A stretch of 26,632 nucleotides of DNA from a bacterium (GCA_030647845.1 JAUSIO010000035.1:1-26632); one strand, 5' to 3'; shown: positions 7,874 through 14,597, counted from the stretch's first letter. Notes: a model not told the origin generated them from the sequence alone. Made by a program: numbers and translations.

Positions 7874-8791
7874 TTAGCGGACTGCAACAACAAGAGCTTT
7901 TTTGACATACGGGTAGAAGAAGATGCCGGCACCGAGGACTGCCACGACTGCAAACGCGAACGAGGCACCACCCTGCCCTGCCTGCGCAGACAGGGGCTCA
8001 AACCCTGTGTTCGGCAACAATGCCGGAGTATAGGTTGAGACAAGTGAAAGAGGTGTTACCGATGTGGTGTCTTGATATGGCAGCACAGCTGTGCCGTTGT
8101 TTGTCACCGTGACCGTGCAAGTTGCCGTTTGCACCCCGTTTGAAACAATCACTGTTTGCATACCGACACTTTGGAGTACGGTCGAGAGTGTAGAGCCAGC
8201 GTTAAGGAATGTGCGGTCTGCGGTCGTCCAGTTGTATCCGCCAGTGCCACCTGTCGCGACAAACACTGCCGGTTGCCCCACAGCAACGGTTTGATACGCC
8301 GGCGAGCAAGAAAGTTTGTTTTGGGTTGTCGGCCCGATATACGGAATAACCGTGGCAACACAACCGTACCCATATCCACTGCAGGGGCTCAAAGAAGGGG
8401 GCGTGTTAACAAGAGTGACTACGCAATTGCGAACCACTGCGCCCACTGCAGTGGTGCCTGCGCAATCTTGCGAGTAGGTGACGTACTGACCCAAAGAAGA
8501 AGCGGTGACCAAGTAATTTCCCGGCACAAAAGTAACGGTGCGCACTTCGCCCATAAAGTTTGACGGGTACGACAGTGTGGTGGTGCCAACAGTCGGCACT
8601 GTGCTAAACGACGGACCGTTTGTCTGTACGGTGACGGTTGGCAACACCGAAGGAGCCACGACACCACTCCCAAGCTGTGTGGTGATGATTACTTGCGAAG
8701 TGAGCTCGGTTTGTGCGGACACAACGCCCACGGTTGCAGAGAGCACAAAAAGGGCGGAGAGGGCGACACCTGCGATACTGGAAAATGGCAT
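7874..8791 (-). CDS. LPxTG-anchored surface protein with PKD-like domain
   Basis: A 305-residue exported protein: signal peptide with AGVALSALFVLSATVGVVSAQ, a Thr/Val-rich beta region, a PKD/Ig-like domain (about residues 175-250, with AVGQPAVFVATGGTGGYNWTT), then the sorting signal LPNTG, a hydrophobic helix and a KK tail. A palindrome sits immediately after LPNTG and adds FEPLSAQAGQ between the cleavage motif and the membrane helix. The next gene is the sortase. I use the ATG at 8791; a TTG three codons earlier is also possible. A GATAAT -10 box lies at 8809-8804. The binding target of the protein is unknown. Confidence 0.82.
   Translation of the reverse strand: MPFSSIAGVALSALFVLSATVGVVSAQTELTSQVIITTQLGSGVVAPSVLPTVTVQTNGPSFSTVPTVGTTTLSYPSNFMGEVRTVTFVPGNYLVTASSLGQYVTYSQDCAGTTAVGAVVRNCVVTLVNTPPSLSPCSGYGYGCVATVIPYIGPTTQNKLSCSPAYQTVAVGQPAVFVATGGTGGYNWTTADRTFLNAGSTLSTVLQSVGMQTVIVSNGVQTATCTVTVTNNGTAVLPYQDTTSVTPLSLVSTYTPALLPNTGFEPLSAQAGQGGASFAFAVVAVLGAGIFFYPYVKKALVVAVR
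7976..8007. repeat. Palindromic element inside the LPxTG gene
   Basis: CCCTGCCTGCGCAGACAGGG (7976-7995, one mismatch) overlaps a second stem CAGGG-N7-CCCTG (about 7991-8007). In frame it encodes FEPLSAQAG right behind LPNTG. Confidence 0.8.
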
Positions 8792-8857
8792 ATATAGCAA
8801 CGGATTATCGGTTAATCACCACAATCCTACCACTTTTTTTTATTTGTGCAAGCTCGC

Positions 8858-9070
8858 CTAAAAACCTGCGGGGAGCAGAGCACCTTGTGAGGCAAGAAAC
8901 GCCGGGACGAAAAACGGCAACAAAAAAAGCGGGACAATAATTGCTCCCACGGTAATGATGAGCATCCATAAAAAATATTTACGCATTTTCTCCGACGAGG
9001 CATACGTGGCATCGATTTTGCCTTGGAGTTCGGCAAGTGTGCGCTCTATCGTATCTAACTGTTCGTTCAT
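8858..9070 (-). CDS. Small coiled-coil membrane protein
   Basis: A 70-residue protein. Residues 1-30 look like a short amphipathic coiled coil (MNEQLDTIERTLAELQGKID), followed by one long or two close hydrophobic segments (about 33-66: FLWMLIITVGAIIVPLFLLPFF). I do not recognise a named family. The start is supported by an extended -10 box (TGA-TATACT, 9083-9078) ending 7 nt before the ATG. It lies 18 bp from the end of the ZIP gene on the same strand but seems to have its own leaderless promoter. Confidence 0.7.
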   Translation of the reverse strand: MNEQLDTIERTLAELQGKIDATYASSEKMRKYFLWMLIITVGAIIVPLFLLPFFVPAFLASQGALLPAGF

Positions 9071-9088
9071 ATTTTTTAGTATATCACC

Positions 9089-9814
9089 CTACACTGCAAA
9101 ATGGATTGCGACGTACAAGACAGCGGCGCCGAGGAGGGTCATGAAGGTCGTGAGAAACTTCGGGTGCGCGTGATGGCTCTCGGGTATAAGGTCGGAGGCA
9201 CCGATGTAGAGAAAAAACCCAGCGAAAAGTGCGAGCAGGAGCCCGAGCGACTCTTGTGAGACCGTAAATAAAAGGGTTACCGAGATGCCTACAACGGGTG
9301 CAACCGCATCGACCAACAACCAGCGCAATGCCTTTGCACGACTGCCACCGTGGCGCACCACCACGCTGACCGTGTTTATTCCATCGGAAAAATCATGCGC
9401 CAATACTGCAGCCGCAACGATAATCCCAACCGCAGGCGAAGCCTGGAACGCCAACCCAATGCCGATGCCGTCGAGAAAACTGTGTATCGAGAGCGACCCC
9501 GCACGCACGTGTCCTCGCGACTGCTCGCGGTCGTGCTCCTCGTGAGCATGGCTATGCAAGAGCAGTACGCGGTCGAGCAAGAGATACAACAAAAACCCAA
9601 GCGCCATAAATGCAAAAATAGTCGAGGTCTCGTGCGCTGTGCCGGCCAACTCAAGCGCCTCGGGCATGAGGTCAAAAAACGCAACCGCCACCACAGCGCC
9701 TGCGCTAAAACCTAAGATGATATGCAAGCGGTCGCGCAGGCGCAAGGCAAGCGAGCCACCAATCATAGTCGAGCAAAATGCCGCGATACCGACAAAAAAT
9801 GCAAATGGAAGCAT
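9089..9814 (-). CDS. ZIP family metal transporter
   Basis: A 241-residue polytopic membrane protein. The two metal-site helices are clear: HSFLDGIGIGLAF (helix 4) and AHDFSDGINTVSVV (helix 5), with a His-rich loop HSHAHEEHD before them and the C-terminal block GASDLIPESHHAHP. ZIP proteins bring Zn2+, Fe2+ or other divalent metals into the cytoplasm. A TTG start 18 nt upstream is possible, but the ATG at 9814 has TATGCT 6 nt before it and avoids the hairpin that terminates the previous gene. Its promoter would overlap that terminator's T-run. Confidence 0.88.
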   Translation of the reverse strand: MLPFAFFVGIAAFCSTMIGGSLALRLRDRLHIILGFSAGAVVAVAFFDLMPEALELAGTAHETSTIFAFMALGFLLYLLLDRVLLLHSHAHEEHDREQSRGHVRAGSLSIHSFLDGIGIGLAFQASPAVGIIVAAAVLAHDFSDGINTVSVVVRHGGSRAKALRWLLVDAVAPVVGISVTLLFTVSQESLGLLLALFAGFFLYIGASDLIPESHHAHPKFLTTFMTLLGAAVLYVAIHFAV

Positions 9815-9830
9815 ACCACCAGCATACAAC

Positions 9831-9856
9831 AAAATCCCGCCTAGGAGCGGGATTTT
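9831..9856 (-). terminator. Bidirectional-looking terminator before the ZIP gene
   Basis: AAAATCCCGC (9831-9840) and GCGGGATTTT (9847-9856) pair perfectly around CTAGGA. It ends the secreted coiled-coil gene on the minus strand, only 16 bp before the ZIP ATG. Confidence 0.85.
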
Positions 9857-9874
9857 GTACCAAACGAATTGTGT

Positions 9875-10714
9875 TTACTGCACGGTGTTTGTGGTCGTTG
9901 CGGTTGTTGAAACCTTGAGACCCTTGAGTATCGCCGTGACATCTTTGCGTGCGGCAACAAGATTTTGTTGCGCTGTTTGGAGGTCTTTACGCGCTGTTTT
10001 GAATGCTGCGGCGTTAGACGCCATTACCGTTTTGTCACCGTTATCAGGCACAAGCGAGGCAGTTGCCGAAACGGCAGCCTGCGCTTGTGAGCTAGCGTCG
10101 GAGAGTTTTGTGCCCATATCCTCAAGTGCCGCCGAGAGTGCTGTTGTGTCGAGGCCAGCACTACCGGCCGAGGCAATACGCGCTTGGAGTTTTGCCCCGA
10201 GCGTGTTCATCATCGTCGCAAGTGTTACCGCGCGGTCGGCCGCGGCGGCAATGCGCACCTGCGGGAGCACTAGTGCATAGATGCGGTAGGACTTGGTCAC
10301 CGACTGCACGTCGGTTTTGAGTGTTGCAAGGTCGGTGTCTGCATCAATTTTTGTTTGCAGTGTGGTAAGTGCGGCAATTTGTGCCTGTATTGCAGCCGAG
10401 AGACTCGTCTTGAATGCTGGGGTAACCTGTTGCATCGCTTGCACGCGCGCGTTTGCATCATCGAGAGAAGCAATGCGGCGGGCAATCTCTTTATCTGCGC
10501 GGGTTACGGCCGTAGTCATCGCTTTTGTTCTGACGCTAGCAGTTGCTGTCGCTGAGACCCCGGCGTCGGTGGTACCAGTATCAGTTGCGCGTACGGCCGC
10601 CGCCGCGTTTACATCTGCACTGCCATCGGTCTGTGCCACAACGAGGACTGGAGAGAGCATTGTGCCAAACACCAAAAGCGATGCACATATCTGGGAGAAA
10701 GTTTTTATGTTCAT
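9875..10714 (-). CDS. Secreted helical protein of unknown function
   Basis: A 279-residue protein with a signal peptide (residues 1-28, ending SPVLVVAQ). The mature part is Ala/Thr-rich and almost wholly helical, with long heptad-like stretches (about 75-200 and 235-270: ARKDLQTAQQNLVAARKDVTAIL). There are no cysteines in the mature part and no catalytic motif. I do not recognise the family; similar secreted coiled-coil proteins are common in this group of bacteria. The next gene upstream, 23 bp away on the same strand, encodes another short anchored Ala/Ser/Thr-rich protein, so the two may act together at the envelope. Confidence 0.75.
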   Translation of the reverse strand: MNIKTFSQICASLLVFGTMLSPVLVVAQTDGSADVNAAAAVRATDTGTTDAGVSATATASVRTKAMTTAVTRADKEIARRIASLDDANARVQAMQQVTPAFKTSLSAAIQAQIAALTTLQTKIDADTDLATLKTDVQSVTKSYRIYALVLPQVRIAAAADRAVTLATMMNTLGAKLQARIASAGSAGLDTTALSAALEDMGTKLSDASSQAQAAVSATASLVPDNGDKTVMASNAAAFKTARKDLQTAQQNLVAARKDVTAILKGLKVSTTATTTNTVQ

Positions 10715-10737
10715 AGTGGTATAGAGAATGATTAGGA

Positions 10738-11043
10738 TTAATACGATTGCGTCACCGGTGTATCGCTCACGCTTGCGTCGACACTTGCGGAGTCGCTTAC
10801 AAGACCTTGCATCTGCGAGTCAACTGCGGCAATGTCCTGTGCAACCGCAACATCCGACGTGTCGGAGGCCGAGCTCATACCATTGAGCGTTGGCGGTGTG
10901 TTGCTCGTTGCTTCTGCCGGAGCGGTTGTCGTTGACTCTGGTGCGGGCTGTTGTATACCGCCGAGCCAGCCGCTCCACCACAGGAGCCACGCGCCCCCTG
11001 CAATAATGATAATCGCTATCACCCATTTAATTGCCGTAGACAT
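10738..11043 (-). CDS. Small membrane-anchored low-complexity protein
   Basis: A 101-residue protein: a short basic N terminus, one membrane helix (about residues 6-26, WVIAIIIIAGGAWLLWWSGWL), then a Ser/Thr/Ala/Asp-rich tail predicted to be disordered and outside the cell. I use the ATG at 11043; a TTG four codons earlier is also in frame. No known domain seen. It lies directly upstream of the secreted helical protein. Confidence 0.65.
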   Translation of the reverse strand: MSTAIKWVIAIIIIAGGAWLLWWSGWLGGIQQPAPESTTTAPAEATSNTPPTLNGMSSASDTSDVAVAQDIAAVDSQMQGLVSDSASVDASVSDTPVTQSY

Positions 11044-11126
11044 ACGTTTAATCAATTAATTTGTTAAATACCCTGCCCGCCGCTTTTGGCGACAGCTTCC
11101 TCACCAGTATACCGCGCCGTTTTGGA

Positions 11127-11135
11127 TTATCCACA
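11127..11135 (+). promoter_or_regulatory. DnaA box (TTATCCACA) upstream of guaA
   Basis: A perfect 9-mer, just upstream of an extended -10 box (TGG-TATGGT, 11151-11156) that probably serves guaA. At this spacing the box covers the expected -35 region. Confidence 0.4.
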
Positions 11136-11207
11136 AGTGCGTTTTTTTGGTATGGTGGGGGCAGACGTCCCTTAAATAAATCTCTTATAGCAGGAAGTCG
11201 GTATGCC

Positions 11208-12755
11208 ATGTCTGAACCTAAAATCGTCACTGTGCCAAAGCCAGAGATCCTCATACTTGAGTTTGGGTCACAACACACGGGAGAAATTGTTCGTTGTTTG
11301 CGTGACCTGGGACATTCCTCTTTTGTCTTGAAGCCGGAAGAGGCGGAGCGCTGGCTCGAACACAACGACGTGCGCTGCATCATCGGTTCGGGCGGAATGA
11401 AAAGCGTCTATGACGATGACGCTCCACTTCTACCTGAAATTATCCTCGACAAACGCGTGCCATATTTTGGTATCTGCTATGGGATGCAAATCTTGATTCA
11501 CTACCTCGGTGGTCGAGTCGAAAAGGGCCAGCCGGAATATGCTCGTGCGAATGTTGTTACTAGCGACTCGCCACTGTTTTTGGGCTTGGGTGTTAGGCAA
11601 GAGGTATGGATGAGCCACGCCGACTCGGTAACTTTCCTTCCATCAGGGTTCCGTGCCATTGCTACATCCGCCGAGACCGGCCATATCGCCGGTATTGCCC
11701 ACAAAAATGGCAAGTGGTCTGGGGTACAATTTCATCCCGAGGTTGAGCGTACGCCTGGCGGAATGGTGATGCTTAAAAATCTCGTCGAGAACGTCGCAAG
11801 ATGCAAACCAAACATCGAACGAGGGTTGTCCCTTGAAGCAATACGAGGACAATTCGTCGCAGAAGTTGGCGCAGAGTGTGCCATCATCGGGTTTAGCGGC
11901 GGGGTCGACTCGACCACACTTGCTAAAGTCGCCGACGAATACATGGGTGACCGCCTACGTGCGATTACTATAGACGGAGGACATCTGCGCGAAGGCGAGA
12001 TTGACGAAATCAAACGCCACGCACAAACCGCTGGTGTGCAGTTAAAAATCATCGACGCTTCGGAGGAAATGGTCGCCGCAATCGCAAAAACAACCGACTC
12101 GGAAGCAAAACGAGCGATCTTCAGTAGGATCTACGAAAGAATCTTTACCGAGCAAGCTCGTGAGTTTGCCGGAGGCCGTGAGGTCGTGATTTTGCAAGCA
12201 ACGCTCGCTCCAGACCGTATTGAGTCTGGGAAGACCGGCGGGGCAAAAATCAAAAGCCACCATAATGTTGGACTCACATTCGGTGGTTTGTCACAACTGC
12301 ATCCGTTTGGAAGTCTCTACAAAGACGAGGTGCGAAAACTCGCTCGCGAGTTGGGACTCCCGAAGTCGGTCTCCAATCGGCCGCCGTTCCCGGGCCCAGG
12401 GAACTTCCTACGCGTAGTGGGTATCACAGTTACGCGTGAGGCGTTGTCAGTAGTCCAATGGGCAGAAGCCCGAACCCGAGAGGTTCTCAAGCGTAGTCGA
12501 GTGTATCGGGATATCTCCCAACTTGTCGTTGCAACACTCGGCAGAGCAACTGGTGTCAAAGGAGATGCTCCGGTATACGGGTACATCATTGCAGTACGCG
12601 GTGTCCGTACTCGGGACTTCATGACGGTTGCAGGAGTAGAGTTTTCACAACAGATGCAACGCAAACTTAAGAAATTGCTAGGCGAGCATCCGCTTATCAC
12701 GCAAGTCGGCTTCTTTCCGATGGACAAGCCGCCAGGAACAACCGAGTTCGAATAG
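11208..12755 (+). CDS. guaA: GMP synthase (glutamine-hydrolysing)
   Basis: A 515-residue two-domain enzyme converting XMP to GMP with glutamine and ATP. The class I amidotransferase domain shows ILILEFGSQHTGEI at the start, the nucleophile Cys in FGICYGMQ and the His-Glu pair in VQFHPEVERTP. The ATP-pyrophosphatase domain has the P-loop FSGGVDSTTLA and DGGHLREGE; the dimerisation domain has RPPFPGPG and ends in KPPGTTEFE, compared with the usual KPPATIEWE. Some blocks are divergent (SHHNVGLTFGGLSQ, where others have NVGGLP). The frame is open to 11061, but ATG 11208 begins the conserved part and has AGGAAG 10 nt upstream. A terminator follows. Confidence 0.9.
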   Translation: MSEPKIVTVPKPEILILEFGSQHTGEIVRCLRDLGHSSFVLKPEEAERWLEHNDVRCIIGSGGMKSVYDDDAPLLPEIILDKRVPYFGICYGMQILIHYLGGRVEKGQPEYARANVVTSDSPLFLGLGVRQEVWMSHADSVTFLPSGFRAIATSAETGHIAGIAHKNGKWSGVQFHPEVERTPGGMVMLKNLVENVARCKPNIERGLSLEAIRGQFVAEVGAECAIIGFSGGVDSTTLAKVADEYMGDRLRAITIDGGHLREGEIDEIKRHAQTAGVQLKIIDASEEMVAAIAKTTDSEAKRAIFSRIYERIFTEQAREFAGGREVVILQATLAPDRIESGKTGGAKIKSHHNVGLTFGGLSQLHPFGSLYKDEVRKLARELGLPKSVSNRPPFPGPGNFLRVVGITVTREALSVVQWAEARTREVLKRSRVYRDISQLVVATLGRATGVKGDAPVYGYIIAVRGVRTRDFMTVAGVEFSQQMQRKLKKLLGEHPLITQVGFFPMDKPPGTTEFE

Positions 12756-12763
12756 TTCACACA

Positions 12764-12789
12764 CCCTCCCCAACCGGAGGGTTTTTTAT
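12764..12789 (+). terminator. guaA terminator
   Basis: CCCTCC (12764-12769), loop CCAACC, GGAGGG (12776-12781), then six T. Plus strand. Confidence 0.9.
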
Positions 12790-12795
12790 TACCCA

Positions 12796-13227
12796 TTATT
12801 TTTTATCTTCTGCAAACTCAAGACACACCGAGTTCACGCAATAGCGGTTGCCAGTTGCGGTGGGACCATCTTGGAAGAGGTGGCCGAGGTGCGAGCCGCA
12901 TTGCGCGCAGACCACCTCTGTACTCATCCCCGCCGCTTCGCTCGGGATCCCGCTGCGGGACATACCGAGAGAAGCGGCGGTAATTTGTTTAGTTGCGCCG
13001 GGGAGTGCGTTGTCGAAAGAAGGCCAACCGCTTCCAGAATCAAATTTAGTATCAGATGCAAAGAGTGCATTACCGCACGCGGCACAGCGGTAGGTGCCAT
13101 CGCGCGCTTCGTGCAGGAGCGCACCCTTGAAGGGCGCATCTGTCCCCTTTTCGCGCAATACCCTGTACTGCTCGGGAGTGAGTTTTTGTTTCCACTCCGC
13201 TTCGGTGTGCGGCATTTCATCTTGCAT
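12796..13227 (-). CDS. msrB: Peptide-methionine (R)-S-oxide reductase MsrB
   Basis: A 143-residue enzyme that reduces methionine-R-sulfoxide. Zn-binding pairs CAAC and CAQC, the block KFDSGSGWPSFDNAL, SHLGHLFQDGP and the catalytic Cys in RYCVNS are all present. A 51-bp (17-codon) palindromic element lies between KQIT and STEVVCAQC, where other MsrB proteins have a short D-x-S-x-GM-x-RTEV run; it adds residues such as SRSGIPSEAAGM and seems to duplicate GMS. The active-site residues are not interrupted. The ATG at 13227 lies 6 nt after an extended -10 box (TGT-TATAGT, 13239-13234). Convergent with guaA. Confidence 0.92.
   Translation of the reverse strand: MQDEMPHTEAEWKQKLTPEQYRVLREKGTDAPFKGALLHEARDGTYRCAACGNALFASDTKFDSGSGWPSFDNALPGATKQITAASLGMSRSGIPSEAAGMSTEVVCAQCGSHLGHLFQDGPTATGNRYCVNSVCLEFAEDKK
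12930..12980. repeat. 51-bp nested palindromic element inside msrB
   Basis: Outer stem CCGCCGCTTC/GAAGCGGCGG (12930-12939 with 12971-12980), middle stem CTCGG/CCGAG, inner stem TCCCG-CTG-CGGGA (12948-12960). It is a multiple of three and is read through in frame. Confidence 0.85.
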
Positions 13228-13264
13228 GAAGATACTATAACAAACTTCGTGCTAAAATTTATCA

Positions 13265-13332
13265 GCCGGTGGCTTGGAGCGACTCCAGATTTGGTATTCT
13301 GGCTGTCGAGGGTTCGATTCCCTCCACCGGCT
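13265..13332 (+). tRNA. tRNA-like gene, atypical or pseudo (anticodon region TGG?)
   Basis: Acceptor stem GCCGGTG (13265-13271) pairs with CACCGGC (13325-13331); the T-arm GAGGG-TTCGATT-CCCTC (13308-13324) is perfect; base 73 is T and CCA is not encoded. The D-arm region is short and lacks the loop GG, and the anticodon stem CCAGA/TCTGG closes an 8-nt loop TTTGGTAT instead of seven, so a Pro (TGG) reading is uncertain. Total length is 68 nt. An extended -10 box (TAAAAT, 13253-13258) would start transcription at the first acceptor base. Bases 13279-13299 are complementary to the downstream short RNA. Could be a decayed tRNA, or a tRNA mimic with another role. Confidence 0.55.
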
Positions 13333-13370
13333 TCAAAAAAATCTTGTCCACAAGCCTGTTAAGGGAGGTC

Positions 13371-13398
13371 TTGACTTGGCCAATAGGTTTGCTACACT
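13371..13398 (+). promoter_or_regulatory. Strong promoter of a small RNA
   Basis: TTGACT (13371-13376), 16-nt spacer, TACACT (13393-13398) preceded by TGC (extended -10). Predicted start of transcription near 13404-13406. No start codon with an RBS follows. Confidence 0.75.
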
Positions 13399-13403
13399 AG
13401 TTG

Positions 13404-13484
13404 GGTACCAAGTCTGGAGTCGCGAAATCGGGTCTTCTCGATAGCCGCCGAAAAACACCACTCGAAAGAGCGGTGTTTTTCGTT
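13404..13484 (+). ncRNA. Putative small RNA complementary to the tRNA-like RNA
   Basis: About 80 nt between a strong promoter and a terminator. Its 5' end (13403-13423) pairs with 13299-13279 of the tRNA-like gene over 21 uninterrupted positions, three of them G-U. A middle hairpin ATCGGG-TCTT-CTCGAT (13427-13442) and the GAAA-loop terminator follow. A single-stranded 5' seed followed by hairpins is typical of base-pairing small RNAs. No known RNA family is recognised. Confidence 0.55.
13449..13484 (+). terminator. Terminator with GNRA loop at the end of the small RNA
   Basis: CGAAAAACACCACTC (13449-13463) pairs with GAGCGGTGTTTTTCG (13468-13482) with one A/C mismatch; loop GAAA. The T-run is part of the 3' arm. 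Confidence 0.8.
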
Positions 13485-13529
13485 ACTAGGAAAGACCGTC
13501 CTCCCGTTACGTTAGGCAACACTGACCAC

Positions 13530-13552
13530 CTCCGCAGGTTAAACCTGCGGAG
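13530..13552. repeat. Intergenic palindrome
   Basis: CTCCGCAGGTT-A-AACCTGCGGAG, eleven perfect pairs, followed by TTTG. No gene ends just before it on either strand, so it may be a repeat rather than a terminator. Confidence 0.75.
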
Positions 13553-13612
13553 TTTGAGAGTAAAAAGCGATGCTACCGCAGATTGTGAGTCTCATAGGAT
13601 AATTTATTTTCC

Positions 13613-14317
13613 TTAGTTTCCACTTTTAAAGTATATCAGTTCTGCCTCGCTGCCGACCCAGGTGGCACTACCCTCGCCGCCAATCGGGAACTGCGGGCCC
13701 AAATATTTTGGCACGCGGGCAAAAAGCAAATCGCCGAGAGCTTTGACCGAGGCAGGAATCTCGCGCAGAGCATTTGCAAAGTACAGCTCGCCCGGCTTCC
13801 CGGCATCGACGCCATATGCCACGAGCCCGAGTGAGCGCGCGATAAACACCGCGCGCGGCAAGTGGAACCGCTGGGTAATAACTACGAGCGAGGTAACCCC
13901 AAACACATCGCGCGCACGGTACATACTGCTGTATGTGTCGAACCCCGCGTAGTCAAGAAAAATATCTTGCTTCGGGACACCCGCGGCCGCGAGATACTTG
14001 CCAACCGGGTAGACCTCGTCATACACAAGCGTGCTATCGTCGCCCGTGACCAAAATCTTTGCAACTTTGTGCGCGTTGTATAGCACAATCGCCGCATCGG
14101 CACGCTCTTGCAACACCGCCGAGAGCACGCCAGCGCTCGTGACCGAGGCGCCCAACACCAACGCCGCTTGCGTCTGCGGCACCGCCTCGGCGCTGGACAT
14201 AAAAGGATGAGTGGTGACAATAATATACAGTACGAGAGCAAAACATAGTGCCACAAGTATAAGAAAGACTAGCAAACACCTGCCTGCCACGGCAGGAAAA
14301 CGCGCGACGCTGGACAT
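13613..14317 (-). CDS. YdcF/SanA/ElyC-family (DUF218) membrane protein
   Basis: A 234-residue protein with an N-terminal membrane helix (about residues 11-34, CLLVFLILVALCFALVLYIIV) and a DUF218 domain: AALVLGASV, ILVTGDDS, a central KYLAAAGVPKQDIFLDYAGFDTYSSMYRA block and VVITQRFHLPRAVFIAR. SanA and ElyC members affect envelope integrity; the chemistry is not established. The start at 14317 is supported by an extended -10 box (TGT-TATATT, 14329-14324) 6 nt before the ATG; the GGAG in between could be an RBS only if a longer transcript exists. A CCTGCC/GGCAGG palindrome falls in the signal region (FPAVAGRC). Confidence 0.85.
   Translation of the reverse strand: MSSVARFPAVAGRCLLVFLILVALCFALVLYIIVTTHPFMSSAEAVPQTQAALVLGASVTSAGVLSAVLQERADAAIVLYNAHKVAKILVTGDDSTLVYDEVYPVGKYLAAAGVPKQDIFLDYAGFDTYSSMYRARDVFGVTSLVVITQRFHLPRAVFIARSLGLVAYGVDAGKPGELYFANALREIPASVKALGDLLFARVPKYLGPQFPIGGEGSATWVGSEAELIYFKSGN
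14283..14296. repeat. Short palindrome at the 5' end of the ydcF-like gene
   Basis: CCTGCC-AC-GGCAGG; encodes PAVAG between the start and the membrane helix. Same core as the copies at 6608 and 14369. Confidence 0.65.
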
Positions 14318-14329
14318 AGCTCCAATATA

Positions 14330-14365
14330 ACAAAAATCCCCCCGGCATGCCGGGGGGATTTTTGT
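14330..14365 (-). terminator. Perfect 36-bp palindrome, terminator of the cold-shock gene
   Basis: Arms with five A, then TCCCCCCGGC, meet GCCGGGGGGA and five T; no mismatch from 14330 to 14365. It lies after the cold-shock gene on the minus strand and overlaps the -10 region of the ydcF-like gene. Confidence 0.85.
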
Positions 14366-14368
14366 AGG

Positions 14369-14385
14369 CCTGCCTTATTGGCAGG
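14369..14385. repeat. Intergenic palindrome
   Basis: CCTGCC-TTATT-GGCAGG followed by another CAGG; same GC core as the intragenic copies. Lies between the cold-shock stop and its terminator. Confidence 0.7.
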
Positions 14386-14399
14386 CAGGTCGGGCGGGC

Positions 14400-14597
14400 T
14401 TAGGCGCGCGAGACATTTACCGCACTCGGGCCTTTATCGCCGTCGACTACTTCGAAGCTGACATTGTCGCCAACCTTCAAATCATCGAAAGCAACACCCT
14501 GGAGCTCTTTGGAGTGGAAGAAGAGGTCCTTCGCCTCGCCTTCGCGAGAGATAAACCCAAATCCACGGTCCGTGAGCGTCTTGATTGTTCCTGTCAT
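14400..14597 (-). CDS. csp: Cold-shock domain protein
   Basis: A 65-residue single CSD protein. RNP1 is DRGFGFISR (residues 10-18) and RNP2 is DLFFHSKEL (about 24-32); the C terminus GPSAVNVSRA is standard. CSPs bind single-stranded RNA or DNA and melt structures. Together with the RRM protein, RNase J and the DEAD-box helicase it makes this window rich in RNA-handling genes. Unlike most genes here it has a 57-nt leader: promoter TGGACA-N16-TACAAT on the minus strand (14688-14661), consistent with a regulated csp leader. Confidence 0.93.
   Translation of the reverse strand: MTGTIKTLTDRGFGFISREGEAKDLFFHSKELQGVAFDDLKVGDNVSFEVVDGDKGPSAVNVSRA

Larger units (their letters stand above)
13228..13612. 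other. 385-bp gene-free region with RNA elements
   Basis: No credible protein gene. In order it holds the msrB promoter, an extended -10 box (TGC-TAAAAT, 13250-13258), a tRNA-like gene, a small CTTGT/ACAAG stem, a strong promoter, a short RNA with a terminator, and a GC palindrome. See the separate entries. The 71-codon plus-strand frame at 13401-13616 has no gene-like features. Confidence 0.7.

Noticed and set aside
13265..13484. Retron-like or permuted tmRNA arrangement
   Set aside because: The long inverted repeat recalls retron ends, but there is no reverse transcriptase nearby. The tRNA-like domain is in one piece and no tag-peptide frame is seen, so tmRNA does not fit.
13401..13616. 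71-codon plus-strand reading frame in the RNA region
   Set aside because: No RBS, no conserved-looking sequence; it starts inside the small RNA and runs through its terminator and a GC palindrome.
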